Virus record (IMG/VR): IMGVR_UViG_3300021442_000269
Location: 1-25,933 of that record
Reading direction: 5' to 3' (one strand)
Length of the DNA: 25,933 bases
From: a virus
Shown here: positions 19,811 through 25,933 of the stretch, piece by piece
Numbering within the stretch: the stretch's first letter is position 1
Layout: every line of letters starts with the position of its first letter
The notes under the pieces: model-generated
Seen by the model: the letters and a program-made list of their open reading frames with translations, nothing else
What the model was told of the DNA's origin: nothing
The model's database searches: none
Translations under genes and position numbers: made by a program

Positions 19811-21115
19811 ATGGCTTTATTCGATAGAGTACGAAGAATTTTCGCTCAAACAGGAAGCGCACCTCCTTTTAAGGAGAATGACCCGCTAGATTTTGGAGCA
19901 GGTGTTATAAAGCGCCTGAAGCTTTCAAATAATTGGAATTACGGGAACAAAGGGAAGTATGAAGAACATTTAGGTAAACCACGTTTATATATGAATGTTT
20001 ATCTCGCTGACCCTATTGTTAGGAGTCTGATAGACCTACCTTGTTTTTATGCAGTGAAAGATGGTTTTGATATAGTCACTGATGATGACAAGCTTAGGCA
20101 AAGGATAGAGGAAATGTTCAGAGATATAAACATTAAGAACTTACTATATGGTTGGGTTCGTAATGCTAGAATCTTTGGTACAGGATACATGGAGTGGACC
20201 GGAGACAACTTGGTACTTCGTTCTAGCCAGAACATGTTTGTTCAAAGGAATGAACATGGACAAACAAAATATTATTTCCAAGATATAGGAGAGGAGAATG
20301 AAAACGTATTTTTTGAACCTGAAGAGATTGTATCTCTACTTAACAACCCCTTCGATGATTACGCTTACGGCCTTTCTGACATCCATCCCATTCTTTATTT
20401 GGTTGACCTCAAAGATTATGCCGAACGAGACATCGGAGCCGCTCTCAACAAATATGCTTCTTCTCGCTTTGATATATCTTGTGGACTTCCCGATATGCCT
20501 TATGGTCCTGACAAAATTAACGAAGTGGTGGATGCCTTCAACGCGCTAGAGCCCGGTGAAGATATTATTCACGGAAACGATATAATAATTAAAGAATTAC
20601 AAGGAACACAAAGAGCGTTTGAATATGGTAAATATACAGACGACATATTAGATAAGATACATATGGCATTGAAAGTTCCTAAAACAATGTGGACCGACCC
20701 TGAAAAGGCTCGACCCATTTTTGAACCATATGTAAGATATTTACAAACTATGATAGAATCTGCAATGAATGCACAACTAATGCCTCAATTAGAAAATGGA
20801 GAGGCTAGGTTTAAGTTTAGGCAGATTAACGTAGAAGATGCATTCACTAAAGCCAAGACGGATATGATTTATCTGTCTGAGGGTGTACTATCGCCGGGCG
20901 AAGTTAGAGAAGAGCGAGGTCTTGACCCTGAAGGTGTAACTGAACTAGACATGGAAACATCCGAAGATATCAAGGCTTCTCCTATAAAAAAGGAGCAAAG
21001 TGATAAGAATGCAAATATTTCTGGTGGAAAGAATCAAGATAAGAAAGAAGAATCTGCTAGAGCACAGAACAGAGGAAATAAGCCGTCTGCTAACGCAACA
21101 GGGGACAGAGCATGA
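19811..21115 (+). CDS. Portal protein
   Basis: The 434-residue protein has the look of an HK97/SPP1-type portal: an N-terminal region with LADPIVRSLIDLPCFYAVKD, a mixed clip/wing region (GTGYMEW…VLRSSQNMFV), a long stem helix region (DLKDYAERDIGAALNKYASS), and an ALKVPKTMWT…FEPYVRYLQTMIESAMNAQL segment typical of portals. The C-terminal 60 residues are low-complexity and polar. It forms the ring through which the terminase packages DNA. Order TerL-portal-protease-capsid supports the call. The stop overlaps the protease start. Confidence 0.88.
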   Translation: MALFDRVRRIFAQTGSAPPFKENDPLDFGAGVIKRLKLSNNWNYGNKGKYEEHLGKPRLYMNVYLADPIVRSLIDLPCFYAVKDGFDIVTDDDKLRQRIEEMFRDINIKNLLYGWVRNARIFGTGYMEWTGDNLVLRSSQNMFVQRNEHGQTKYYFQDIGEENENVFFEPEEIVSLLNNPFDDYAYGLSDIHPILYLVDLKDYAERDIGAALNKYASSRFDISCGLPDMPYGPDKINEVVDAFNALEPGEDIIHGNDIIIKELQGTQRAFEYGKYTDDILDKIHMALKVPKTMWTDPEKARPIFEPYVRYLQTMIESAMNAQLMPQLENGEARFKFRQINVEDAFTKAKTDMIYLSEGVLSPGEVREERGLDPEGVTELDMETSEDIKASPIKKEQSDKNANISGGKNQDKKEESARAQNRGNKPSANATGDRA

Positions 21116-22380
21116 GTTATAAAAAATGTGTAGCTTCAGTAGAAGCTTCCTTAAAGAAACGGGGTTTTGATAACTCCGATGAGCTTGCGTCCAATATGTG
21201 TAATATGTGGGCAGACGAGAACGGTGTAGAGAGGGAATTCGGAAGAAGTATATCTGAAGAACCCGTACGTCGCACCTTTGGACTTTCCTTAGATAGTCCT
21301 GAAGATATAAACTTCATGGACAATGAGGGGTTTAAAAGTGTAGAGATACCTGTTCTAGCTATAACATCTGGGCCACATGAATACAATAAGGATGATATAG
21401 AGCAAAAGGTTTATATAGAACCGGAAATATTAAAAAAGAATATAGAAGCTTTCAAAGAGCTTCCTATATACTTCAATCATCAACGTACGCCGGAGGATTT
21501 AATTGGCATGGCTGCTAATCCCGAAGTCGTTGAGTTGGAAAATGGAAAGACTGCTGTTAAGATGTTGGCGACTGTCAATAATCAAACCGACCGCGGTCAA
21601 GAAGTAATGAACAAAGTAAAAGAAGGTGACGTAACCCACGTTAGCATTGATTGGTTTTCCAATGATGTAGATGTGATGGGCGATACTTTCGCTACGAACA
21701 TACGTCCCACAGAAGTAAGTTTTATAGACAATACTACTATGGACCCTGTATGTAAAGAGTGTACTATTGAAAAGGAATGTGAAATACATACCGAGGCCAA
21801 AGACGAGGATTGCGACTCTTGTTGCGATGCTTGTAAAGTTGGCGAAAAGTGTGAGAGTGAAGATGGGAATCAAACTGAGGTAATAAATATGACTGAAGAA
21901 ACTCCTAAAGGTTCAGAAGCAGAGAATATAGTTGAACGCGAATTTGCGTCACTACGCTCGCAGCTAGAGCAATTAGAAGCATCCAAATCAGAAATCTCAA
22001 CACAGTACGAAGAGGCTTTAAAAGAAATTGAAGCATTTAAGTTACTGGAAGAAGAGAGAGCTGAGAAGGAAGCTGCTGAAAGAAAAGCTGCAACCGTAGA
22101 GGCAATTATATCCAAAGAAATCTTGTTCGGACAAATCGAAGAAGATGGAAAGGATGCCCGCGTTGAAGACTTGGCTGCTTGGGACGAACCGAGGCTGACT
22201 GGTTTCAGCGAAGCTCTTGCTGCAATGCCAGTTCCTGAAGAAACAGAACGAACTTTCGGAAAAGGTAAATCTAACGAAGGCGAAGCTGTTCCAGCAGAAA
22301 CTGAAAGAAAATTTGCAGTCAAGATAGACAAACAATCGGGTAAAATAACTCTCGATAAAGAATTACTAAAAGGTGATTAA
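21112..22380 (+). CDS. Prohead protease fused to a coiled-coil scaffold domain
   Basis: Residues about 76-210 form a prohead-protease-like domain, with candidate catalytic H123 (IYFNHQRTPEDLIGMA) and S178 (VTHVSIDW), and a third acidic residue not certain. Residues 1-40 (KKCVASVEASLKKRG…MW) are a small helical domain. Residues 214-247 hold eight cysteines (CKEC…CDSCCDACKVGEKC), a probable zinc-binding hinge. From M260 to the end is an Ala/Glu-rich coiled coil that would serve as internal scaffold, cleaved during maturation. An in-frame start at M260 has its own ribosome site. Position between portal and capsid gene agrees. Confidence 0.82.
   Translation: MSYKKCVASVEASLKKRGFDNSDELASNMCNMWADENGVEREFGRSISEEPVRRTFGLSLDSPEDINFMDNEGFKSVEIPVLAITSGPHEYNKDDIEQKVYIEPEILKKNIEAFKELPIYFNHQRTPEDLIGMAANPEVVELENGKTAVKMLATVNNQTDRGQEVMNKVKEGDVTHVSIDWFSNDVDVMGDTFATNIRPTEVSFIDNTTMDPVCKECTIEKECEIHTEAKDEDCDSCCDACKVGEKCESEDGNQTEVINMTEETPKGSEAENIVEREFASLRSQLEQLEASKSEISTQYEEALKEIEAFKLLEEERAEKEAAERKAATVEAIISKEILFGQIEEDGKDARVEDLAAWDEPRLTGFSEALAAMPVPEETERTFGKGKSNEGEAVPAETERKFAVKIDKQSGKITLDKELLKGD
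21889..22380 (+). CDS. Possible nested scaffold protein from an internal start, 163 aa
   Basis: ATG at 21889 is in frame with the protease gene (codon 260) and is preceded by GAGG eight bases upstream, a better ribosome site than many gene starts here. Translation would yield only the coiled-coil scaffold (MTEETPKGSEAENIVEREFA…). The layout is the same as C and Nu3 of phage lambda, where scaffold is made in excess from a nested start. This is inferred from sequence and analogy only. Confidence 0.5.
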   Translation: MTEETPKGSEAENIVEREFASLRSQLEQLEASKSEISTQYEEALKEIEAFKLLEEERAEKEAAERKAATVEAIISKEILFGQIEEDGKDARVEDLAAWDEPRLTGFSEALAAMPVPEETERTFGKGKSNEGEAVPAETERKFAVKIDKQSGKITLDKELLKGD

Positions 22381-22382
22381 AA

Positions 22383-22772
22383 ATGGCAACAGAAATACTA
22401 GTAAATGATGGTGGTGCACCAGCAAGAATTTTACCGTTCACAGCTGGAAGCGCTATTACTGCTGGTTATGCTTTACAAATGGGCGCAGACGCAGAAGTTG
22501 ATACAATAGCATCAGCTGACGTGAATCACCCCGTAGGTGTAGCACTAACTACAGTAAGCTCAGGCGAGACCGCTAGTGTCGTAACAGGTCATGGTGTAGT
22601 ACTTAATATGTACTGTTCAGGAACAATTGGAAGGGGCGGCCATGTGGCAACTCTAGCCGATGGTAACCTTGGACCGGGTTCAAGCTCAGCAGTGAGTTGT
22701 GGAATCTACATCGACCCAAGTGGCGCGCACAGTGGTGCAGCAACATTACAACGGATTCTGTGGTTTGGTTAA
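22383..22772 (+). CDS. Capsid decoration protein
   Basis: A 129-residue, Gly/Ala/Ser/Val-rich beta protein beginning MATEILVNDGGAPARILPFT, with a pattern like DUF2190/lambda D-type decoration proteins (…AGYALQMGADAEVDTIASAD…GVALTTVSSGETASVVTGHG). Such proteins coat and stabilise expanded capsids. It lies between the scaffold and the major capsid gene, the standard place for a decoration protein, with short gaps on both sides. Confidence 0.78.
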   Translation: MATEILVNDGGAPARILPFTAGSAITAGYALQMGADAEVDTIASADVNHPVGVALTTVSSGETASVVTGHGVVLNMYCSGTIGRGGHVATLADGNLGPGSSSAVSCGIYIDPSGAHSGAATLQRILWFG

Positions 22773-22791
22773 ATAAATATAGGTATTAACA

Positions 22792-23889
22792 ATGGTAGCA
22801 TTAAATGATAATTTAGCAACCGGTGTCCTTACGACCTTGAACACAGGTGCGTATAACGCAACTGGTGGTTCAGGAGAACGTGTACTTATTGACTACAAAG
22901 ATGCAATTCAGGATTATAAGGTTACAAACCTTCCTGCTCTTGGCATGTTTGCAGAACCAATGACTACAGAGACCGGCGGTGATATTGATATCACATTCGC
23001 AAAGCCCTCCATGGGAATGGAGGAAATCAACGAAGGTAACACACCTAAGTACCAACACACTAACCTACGCTCCGAGAGAGTGTCTGTTAATGAGTGGGGA
23101 CTTGCAATTGGTGTAACCCGACGTATGATTGAAGACTCAAGATATAACGAAGTTGAGATGGCCCTTAATGAGGCAAGAAGAGCGGTAGACCGTCATCTAA
23201 CCAAGCACGTAATTTATGCGTTGCTCGGTATAGGCGACTCCACTCTAGGTACTGGGCTAACACCCGGAACTTCTATCAGTTATGATAGTGCTGAATCAGG
23301 TATTGTTAACTTCACAAACAACGTTTATGGTGGTTTCTTAGGAACTGGCGGAACAGTTAACGCAGGACGTATTTACTCCTACGGTTTAACAAGTGACGCA
23401 ATTCTTACAGGAACTCACTACGTACAAGCAACTGGTGCAGCTGGTGACGGGGAATTCGCTTTAAGCGATGTAACCGACGCCATGGAACTAATCGGTGGTC
23501 ACGGATACACAGCATCCGAGATTATGATTTCTCCACAGCACTACAAGACTTTACTTAACTTAGCAGACTTCACAACTGCAATCAATGGAACCTCAAACGC
23601 TTCCATGCCGTATGTTGTAGAAGAAACCGAGATGCTCGGTAAGACTGCTTCGACTGGTATTGTTGGTAGCATTTACGGATTAAACGTGACTGTTAACGCT
23701 TGGTGTCCTCCGGACCGTGTTTTCATATGGGATGGCGCTGTCAAACCTATGGCATACGTGGAAAGGAGACCATTGACTGTTGAAGAGGCAAACCCCGGTT
23801 TCGGAATTGTCGGTTCATACATGTCGATGCGATACGGATTAAAGGTAGTTAACCCGGCATCCGGTGTAGTTGTAATTAACGCTGCTTGA
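22792..23889 (+). CDS. Major capsid protein, HK97 fold
   Basis: The 365-residue sequence shows the HK97-type core: a strand-rich E-loop-like region (ITFAKPSMGMEEINEGNTPK), then ERVSVNEWGLAIGVTRRMIE, the long spine helix (YNEVEMALNEARRAVDRHLT), and an A-domain end (PDRVFIWDGAVKPMAYVERR…YGLKVVNPASGVVVINAA). It assembles the icosahedral shell. No long N-terminal delta domain is present, consistent with the separate scaffold encoded upstream. A hairpin terminator follows at once, suggesting that head transcripts end here. Confidence 0.92.
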   Translation: MVALNDNLATGVLTTLNTGAYNATGGSGERVLIDYKDAIQDYKVTNLPALGMFAEPMTTETGGDIDITFAKPSMGMEEINEGNTPKYQHTNLRSERVSVNEWGLAIGVTRRMIEDSRYNEVEMALNEARRAVDRHLTKHVIYALLGIGDSTLGTGLTPGTSISYDSAESGIVNFTNNVYGGFLGTGGTVNAGRIYSYGLTSDAILTGTHYVQATGAAGDGEFALSDVTDAMELIGGHGYTASEIMISPQHYKTLLNLADFTTAINGTSNASMPYVVEETEMLGKTASTGIVGSIYGLNVTVNAWCPPDRVFIWDGAVKPMAYVERRPLTVEEANPGFGIVGSYMSMRYGLKVVNPASGVVVINAA

Positions 23890-23913
23890 GCAGGTTGAAA
23901 CAACAGGGCTTCT

Positions 23914-23953
23914 GGGAGTGAGCCTTAATCACTCCCAAATTTGATAATTTTTT
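23914..23953 (+). terminator. Hairpin-plus-T terminator after the capsid gene
   Basis: A perfect 8-bp stem, GGGAGTGA (23914-23921) with TCACTCCC (23929-23936) and a 7-base loop, is followed by TTTGATAATTTTTT. Archaeal termination needs mainly the T-tract; the stem may protect the 3' end of abundant capsid mRNA. Confidence 0.75.
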
Positions 23954-23980
23954 CGACAGCAGGCGCGAGAAGGTAGCAAC

Positions 23981-25933
23981 ATGAAAGGTGACAAAGCAAG
24001 AAAATCAATGATGAAGCAATCCGTTCCACGTGCGTGGCGCGCTTATGTTTCGGGTGCTACATGGACTGCTGGCACATCTACTCTTAGTATTCATAATTTT
24101 AATGCTCCTGATGTTGATGTAGGTATTACAGGAACTGGGGGTTCTCAAGGAACTCAAGGTACACAAGGTACTCTAGGAACACAAGGAGCTATAGGTGCTC
24201 AAGGTACAGCTGGTACAGCTGCATCTCAAGGAACTACTGGTACTCAGGGAACTACTGGAACTCAAGGAACTACAGGAACTCAAGGAACTACTGGTACTCA
24301 GGGAACTACTGGAACTCAAGGAACTACAGGAACTCAAGGTACACAAGGTACTCAAGGAACACAAGGGGTTCAAGGAACTCAGGGTACTCAAGGTACTCAG
24401 GGTACTCAAGGTACTCAAGGTATATTAGGTGCTTTTGGTGGAGACAGTCTTGAATTTAACTGGTCTACTTTAGATAATTCTGCTGCTGTGCCCGGTCAAA
24501 CTAATATAGCTTTAGATTTAGCTGCGCCCGCAGGAGCTACTCCATATGTTTATTCCGATGCTACAAAGGTAGCCGTTTCAAACTTTGATATAAACTCTGA
24601 TGATATTTCGGCATGGCTTGCTACTTTCGATGACCAAACTGATAACCCTAGAGGTTCTATAAAGATAACTCAATCTAATGATTCCTCTTATTGGGCTATA
24701 TATAATATTACAGGAGCATCAACTACGTCAGGCTCTAGTACTACTGCATGTCACTACTTAGACGTAGATGGTATAACCTATAATGGTAATTTTAATAATG
24801 GTGAGAACGTAGTTCTCAGTTTTGTTTCTTTTGGTGCTCAAGGAGCTCAAGGAGAACAAGGACTTATTGGAGTACAAGGTACTCAAGGAATTAGAGGTCT
24901 TACTGGTTCTCAAGGAATACAAGGTATTCAAGGAACTCAAGGAACTTCAGGTCCAATAGGAGACCCCGGCGAACCCGGACCTCAAGGTACACAAGGTACT
25001 TTAGGAACACAAGGTACTACAGGAACACAAGGTACTACAGGAACACAAGGTGCTACAGGTACTCAAGGTACTACAGGTGCTCAAGGTACTACAGGTTCTC
25101 AAGGTGCTACTGGTACACAAGGTGCTACTGGTACACAAGGTACAACAGGTGCTCAAGGTGCAACTGGTACTCAGGGAACTACTGGTACTCAGGGAACTAC
25201 AGGCGCTCAAGGTGCAACTGGTACTCAAGGAACAACAGGTACTCAAGGAACAACTGGTGCTCAGGGAACTCAAGGAACAATTGGAACTCAAGGAACAACA
25301 GGTACTCAAGGAACAACAGGTGCTCAAGGTGCACAGGGAATTCAAGGAACTACAGGAGCTACTGGTGCTCAAGGTGCAACTGGTACTCAAGGAACAACTG
25401 GAACTCAAGGTGCAACTGGTACTCAAGGTACTACAGGTACTCAAGGTACTACAGGTACACAAGGAACTCAGGGTACACAAGGAACTACTGGAGATACTGG
25501 TAGTCAAGGAGCTACGGGAACTCAAGGAACAACTGGAACTCAAGGAACAACTGGAACTCAAGGTGCTACAGGCGCTCAAGGTGCAACTGGTACTCAAGGA
25601 ACAACAGGTGCTACAGGTGCTCAAGGTACAACAGGAACTCAAGGAACTACTGGAGATACTGGTGCTCAAGGTACTACAGGTACTCAAGGAACAACTGGAA
25701 CTCAAGGAACAACTGGAACTCAAGGTGCTACAGGCGCTCAAGGTGCAACTGGTACTCAAGGAACAACAGGTGCTACAGGTGCTCAAGGTACAACGGGAAC
25801 TCAAGGAACTCAAGGTATTCAAGGTATAAAAGGAGATACAGGAGATACTGGTGCTCAAGGTACTACAGGTACTCAAGGAACAACTGGAACTCAAGGTGCT
25901 ACAGGCGCTCAAGGTGCAACTGGTACTCAAGGA
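23981..25933 (+). CDS. Collagen-like fibre protein, partial at the window end
   Basis: The frame is open for 651 codons from ATG 23981 to the edge. The first 47 residues ([20 protein letters not shown]…) are an attachment-like N-terminus. Residues about 48-147 are Gly-X-Y repeats, about 148-285 a non-repetitive domain ([20 protein letters not shown]…), and from about 287 on Gly-X-Y repeats again. The triplets are mostly GTQ, GTT, GAT and GAQ with almost no proline; [12 protein letters not shown] at about 325-336 is the only collagen-typical part. Such proteins form trimeric fibres on heads or tails. The start has only a weak AAGG ribosome site, after a terminator. No promoter is evident. Confidence 0.85.
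   Translation, partial: MKGDKARKSMMKQSVPRAWRAYVSGATWTAGTSTLSIHNFNAPDVDVGITGTGGSQGTQGTQGTLGTQGAIGAQGTAGTAASQGTTGTQGTTGTQGTTGTQGTTGTQGTTGTQGTTGTQGTQGTQGTQGVQGTQGTQGTQGTQGTQGILGAFGGDSLEFNWSTLDNSAAVPGQTNIALDLAAPAGATPYVYSDATKVAVSNFDINSDDISAWLATFDDQTDNPRGSIKITQSNDSSYWAIYNITGASTTSGSSTTACHYLDVDGITYNGNFNNGENVVLSFVSFGAQGAQGEQGLIGVQGTQGIRGLTGSQGIQGIQGTQGTSGPIGDPGEPGPQGTQGTLGTQGTTGTQGTTGTQGATGTQGTTGAQGTTGSQGATGTQGATGTQGTTGAQGATGTQGTTGTQGTTGAQGATGTQGTTGTQGTTGAQGTQGTIGTQGTTGTQGTTGAQGAQGIQGTTGATGAQGATGTQGTTGTQGATGTQGTTGTQGTTGTQGTQGTQGTTGDTGSQGATGTQGTTGTQGTTGTQGATGAQGATGTQGTTGATGAQGTTGTQGTTGDTGAQGTTGTQGTTGTQGTTGTQGATGAQGATGTQGTTGATGAQGTTGTQGTQGIQGIKGDTGDTGAQGTTGTQGTTGTQGATGAQGATGTQG
24134..24421 (+). repeat. 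First Gly-X-Y coding repeat block
   Basis: About 32 consecutive 9-base-related units of the type GGAACTCAA or GGTACTCAA code for GTQ/GTT triplets. The pattern stops abruptly where the intervening globular domain begins. It is coding repetition, not a CRISPR array. Confidence 0.85.
24838..25933 (+). repeat. Second Gly-X-Y coding repeat block with 162-base higher-order repeats
   Basis: Nine-base units continue to the window end. Within them a 112-base stretch at 25521-25632 recurs without change at 25683-25794, an offset of 162 bases (18 units), and part of it recurs again from about 25872. This points to recent duplication within the fibre gene. Confidence 0.8.

Noticed and set aside
21870-22331. 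153-aa and 97-aa leftward frames opposite the scaffold domain
   Set aside because: Serine-rich antisense readings of an Ala/Glu-rich coiled coil. No promoter or ribosome site, and all surrounding genes run rightward.
24134-24421. Short regular repeats that could resemble a CRISPR array
   Set aside because: The units are nine bases, continuous, without spacers, and in frame with a collagen-like protein.
25001-25930. 309-aa leftward frame rich in Ser, Cys, Leu and Thr
   Set aside because: It is the antisense of the Gly-X-Y coding repeats, open only because the nine-base repeat has no stop on the other strand. The 259-aa and 77-aa plus-strand frames of Leu-Lys-Val type are likewise out-of-frame readings.
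1-25933. Integrase, transposase or attachment-site signs of integration
   Set aside because: I found no recombinase gene, insertion-sequence ends or tRNA target in the window, so a temperate lifestyle cannot be supported from here.

Overview
The window looks like part of the genome of a tailed double-stranded DNA virus of an archaeon, most plausibly a marine one. The virus call rests on an HK97-type head module in canonical order (terminase large subunit, portal, prohead protease with scaffold, decoration protein, major capsid protein) followed by a collagen-like fibre gene. The archaeal-host call rests on A/T-rich TATA boxes (CTTTATATAC, CCTTTAAATAC) about 20-40 bases before most operon starts, with several starts almost leaderless and others preceded by a GGAGG-type site. 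A membrane protein carrying three marine-type GC-x18-C 'DDGSC' repeats fits a planktonic host such as Poseidoniales. The host assignment is inference.

Left arm (1-3924), all on the minus strand: one tightly overlapping operon from a promoter at about 3914-3924. It encodes small unknown proteins, a GP88-family protein, a minimal family X DNA polymerase-like nucleotidyltransferase, an AAA+ MoxR/CobS-like ATPase and a downstream unknown gene. Region 3925-4588 is non-coding, AT-rich, has eight ATAGAGC boxes in both orientations, and is the best candidate for an origin or control region. A single rightward gene with a very strong ribosome binding site follows (4589-4945).

Region 4946-5917 has no convincing gene but is full of perfect nested hairpins, including a three-way junction followed by eight Ts at 5549-5613. 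I read it as one or more viral non-coding RNAs.

Region 5918-9172 is a series of short leftward mini-operons of very small proteins. Most are headed by the same promoter: a GTGAGCGG box, about 62-68 bp of spacer, then two TATA boxes 24-25 bp apart. CAGGGGCTGG-type motifs mark the cassette borders.

From 9413 to the end everything is on the plus strand. First comes an overlapping operon (9413-14890): a DUF1599/Nmad1-like protein, a GH130-like beta-propeller, a radical SAM-FkbM methyltransferase fusion, a TPR protein, a 2-oxoglutarate oxygenase-like protein and a Cas4/RecB-like iron-sulfur nuclease. Together these resemble a modification island. Next come membrane proteins and tiny basic or metal-binding proteins (14929-17800), then the head module (17797-23889), a hairpin-plus-T terminator, and a collagen-like fibre gene that runs off the window.
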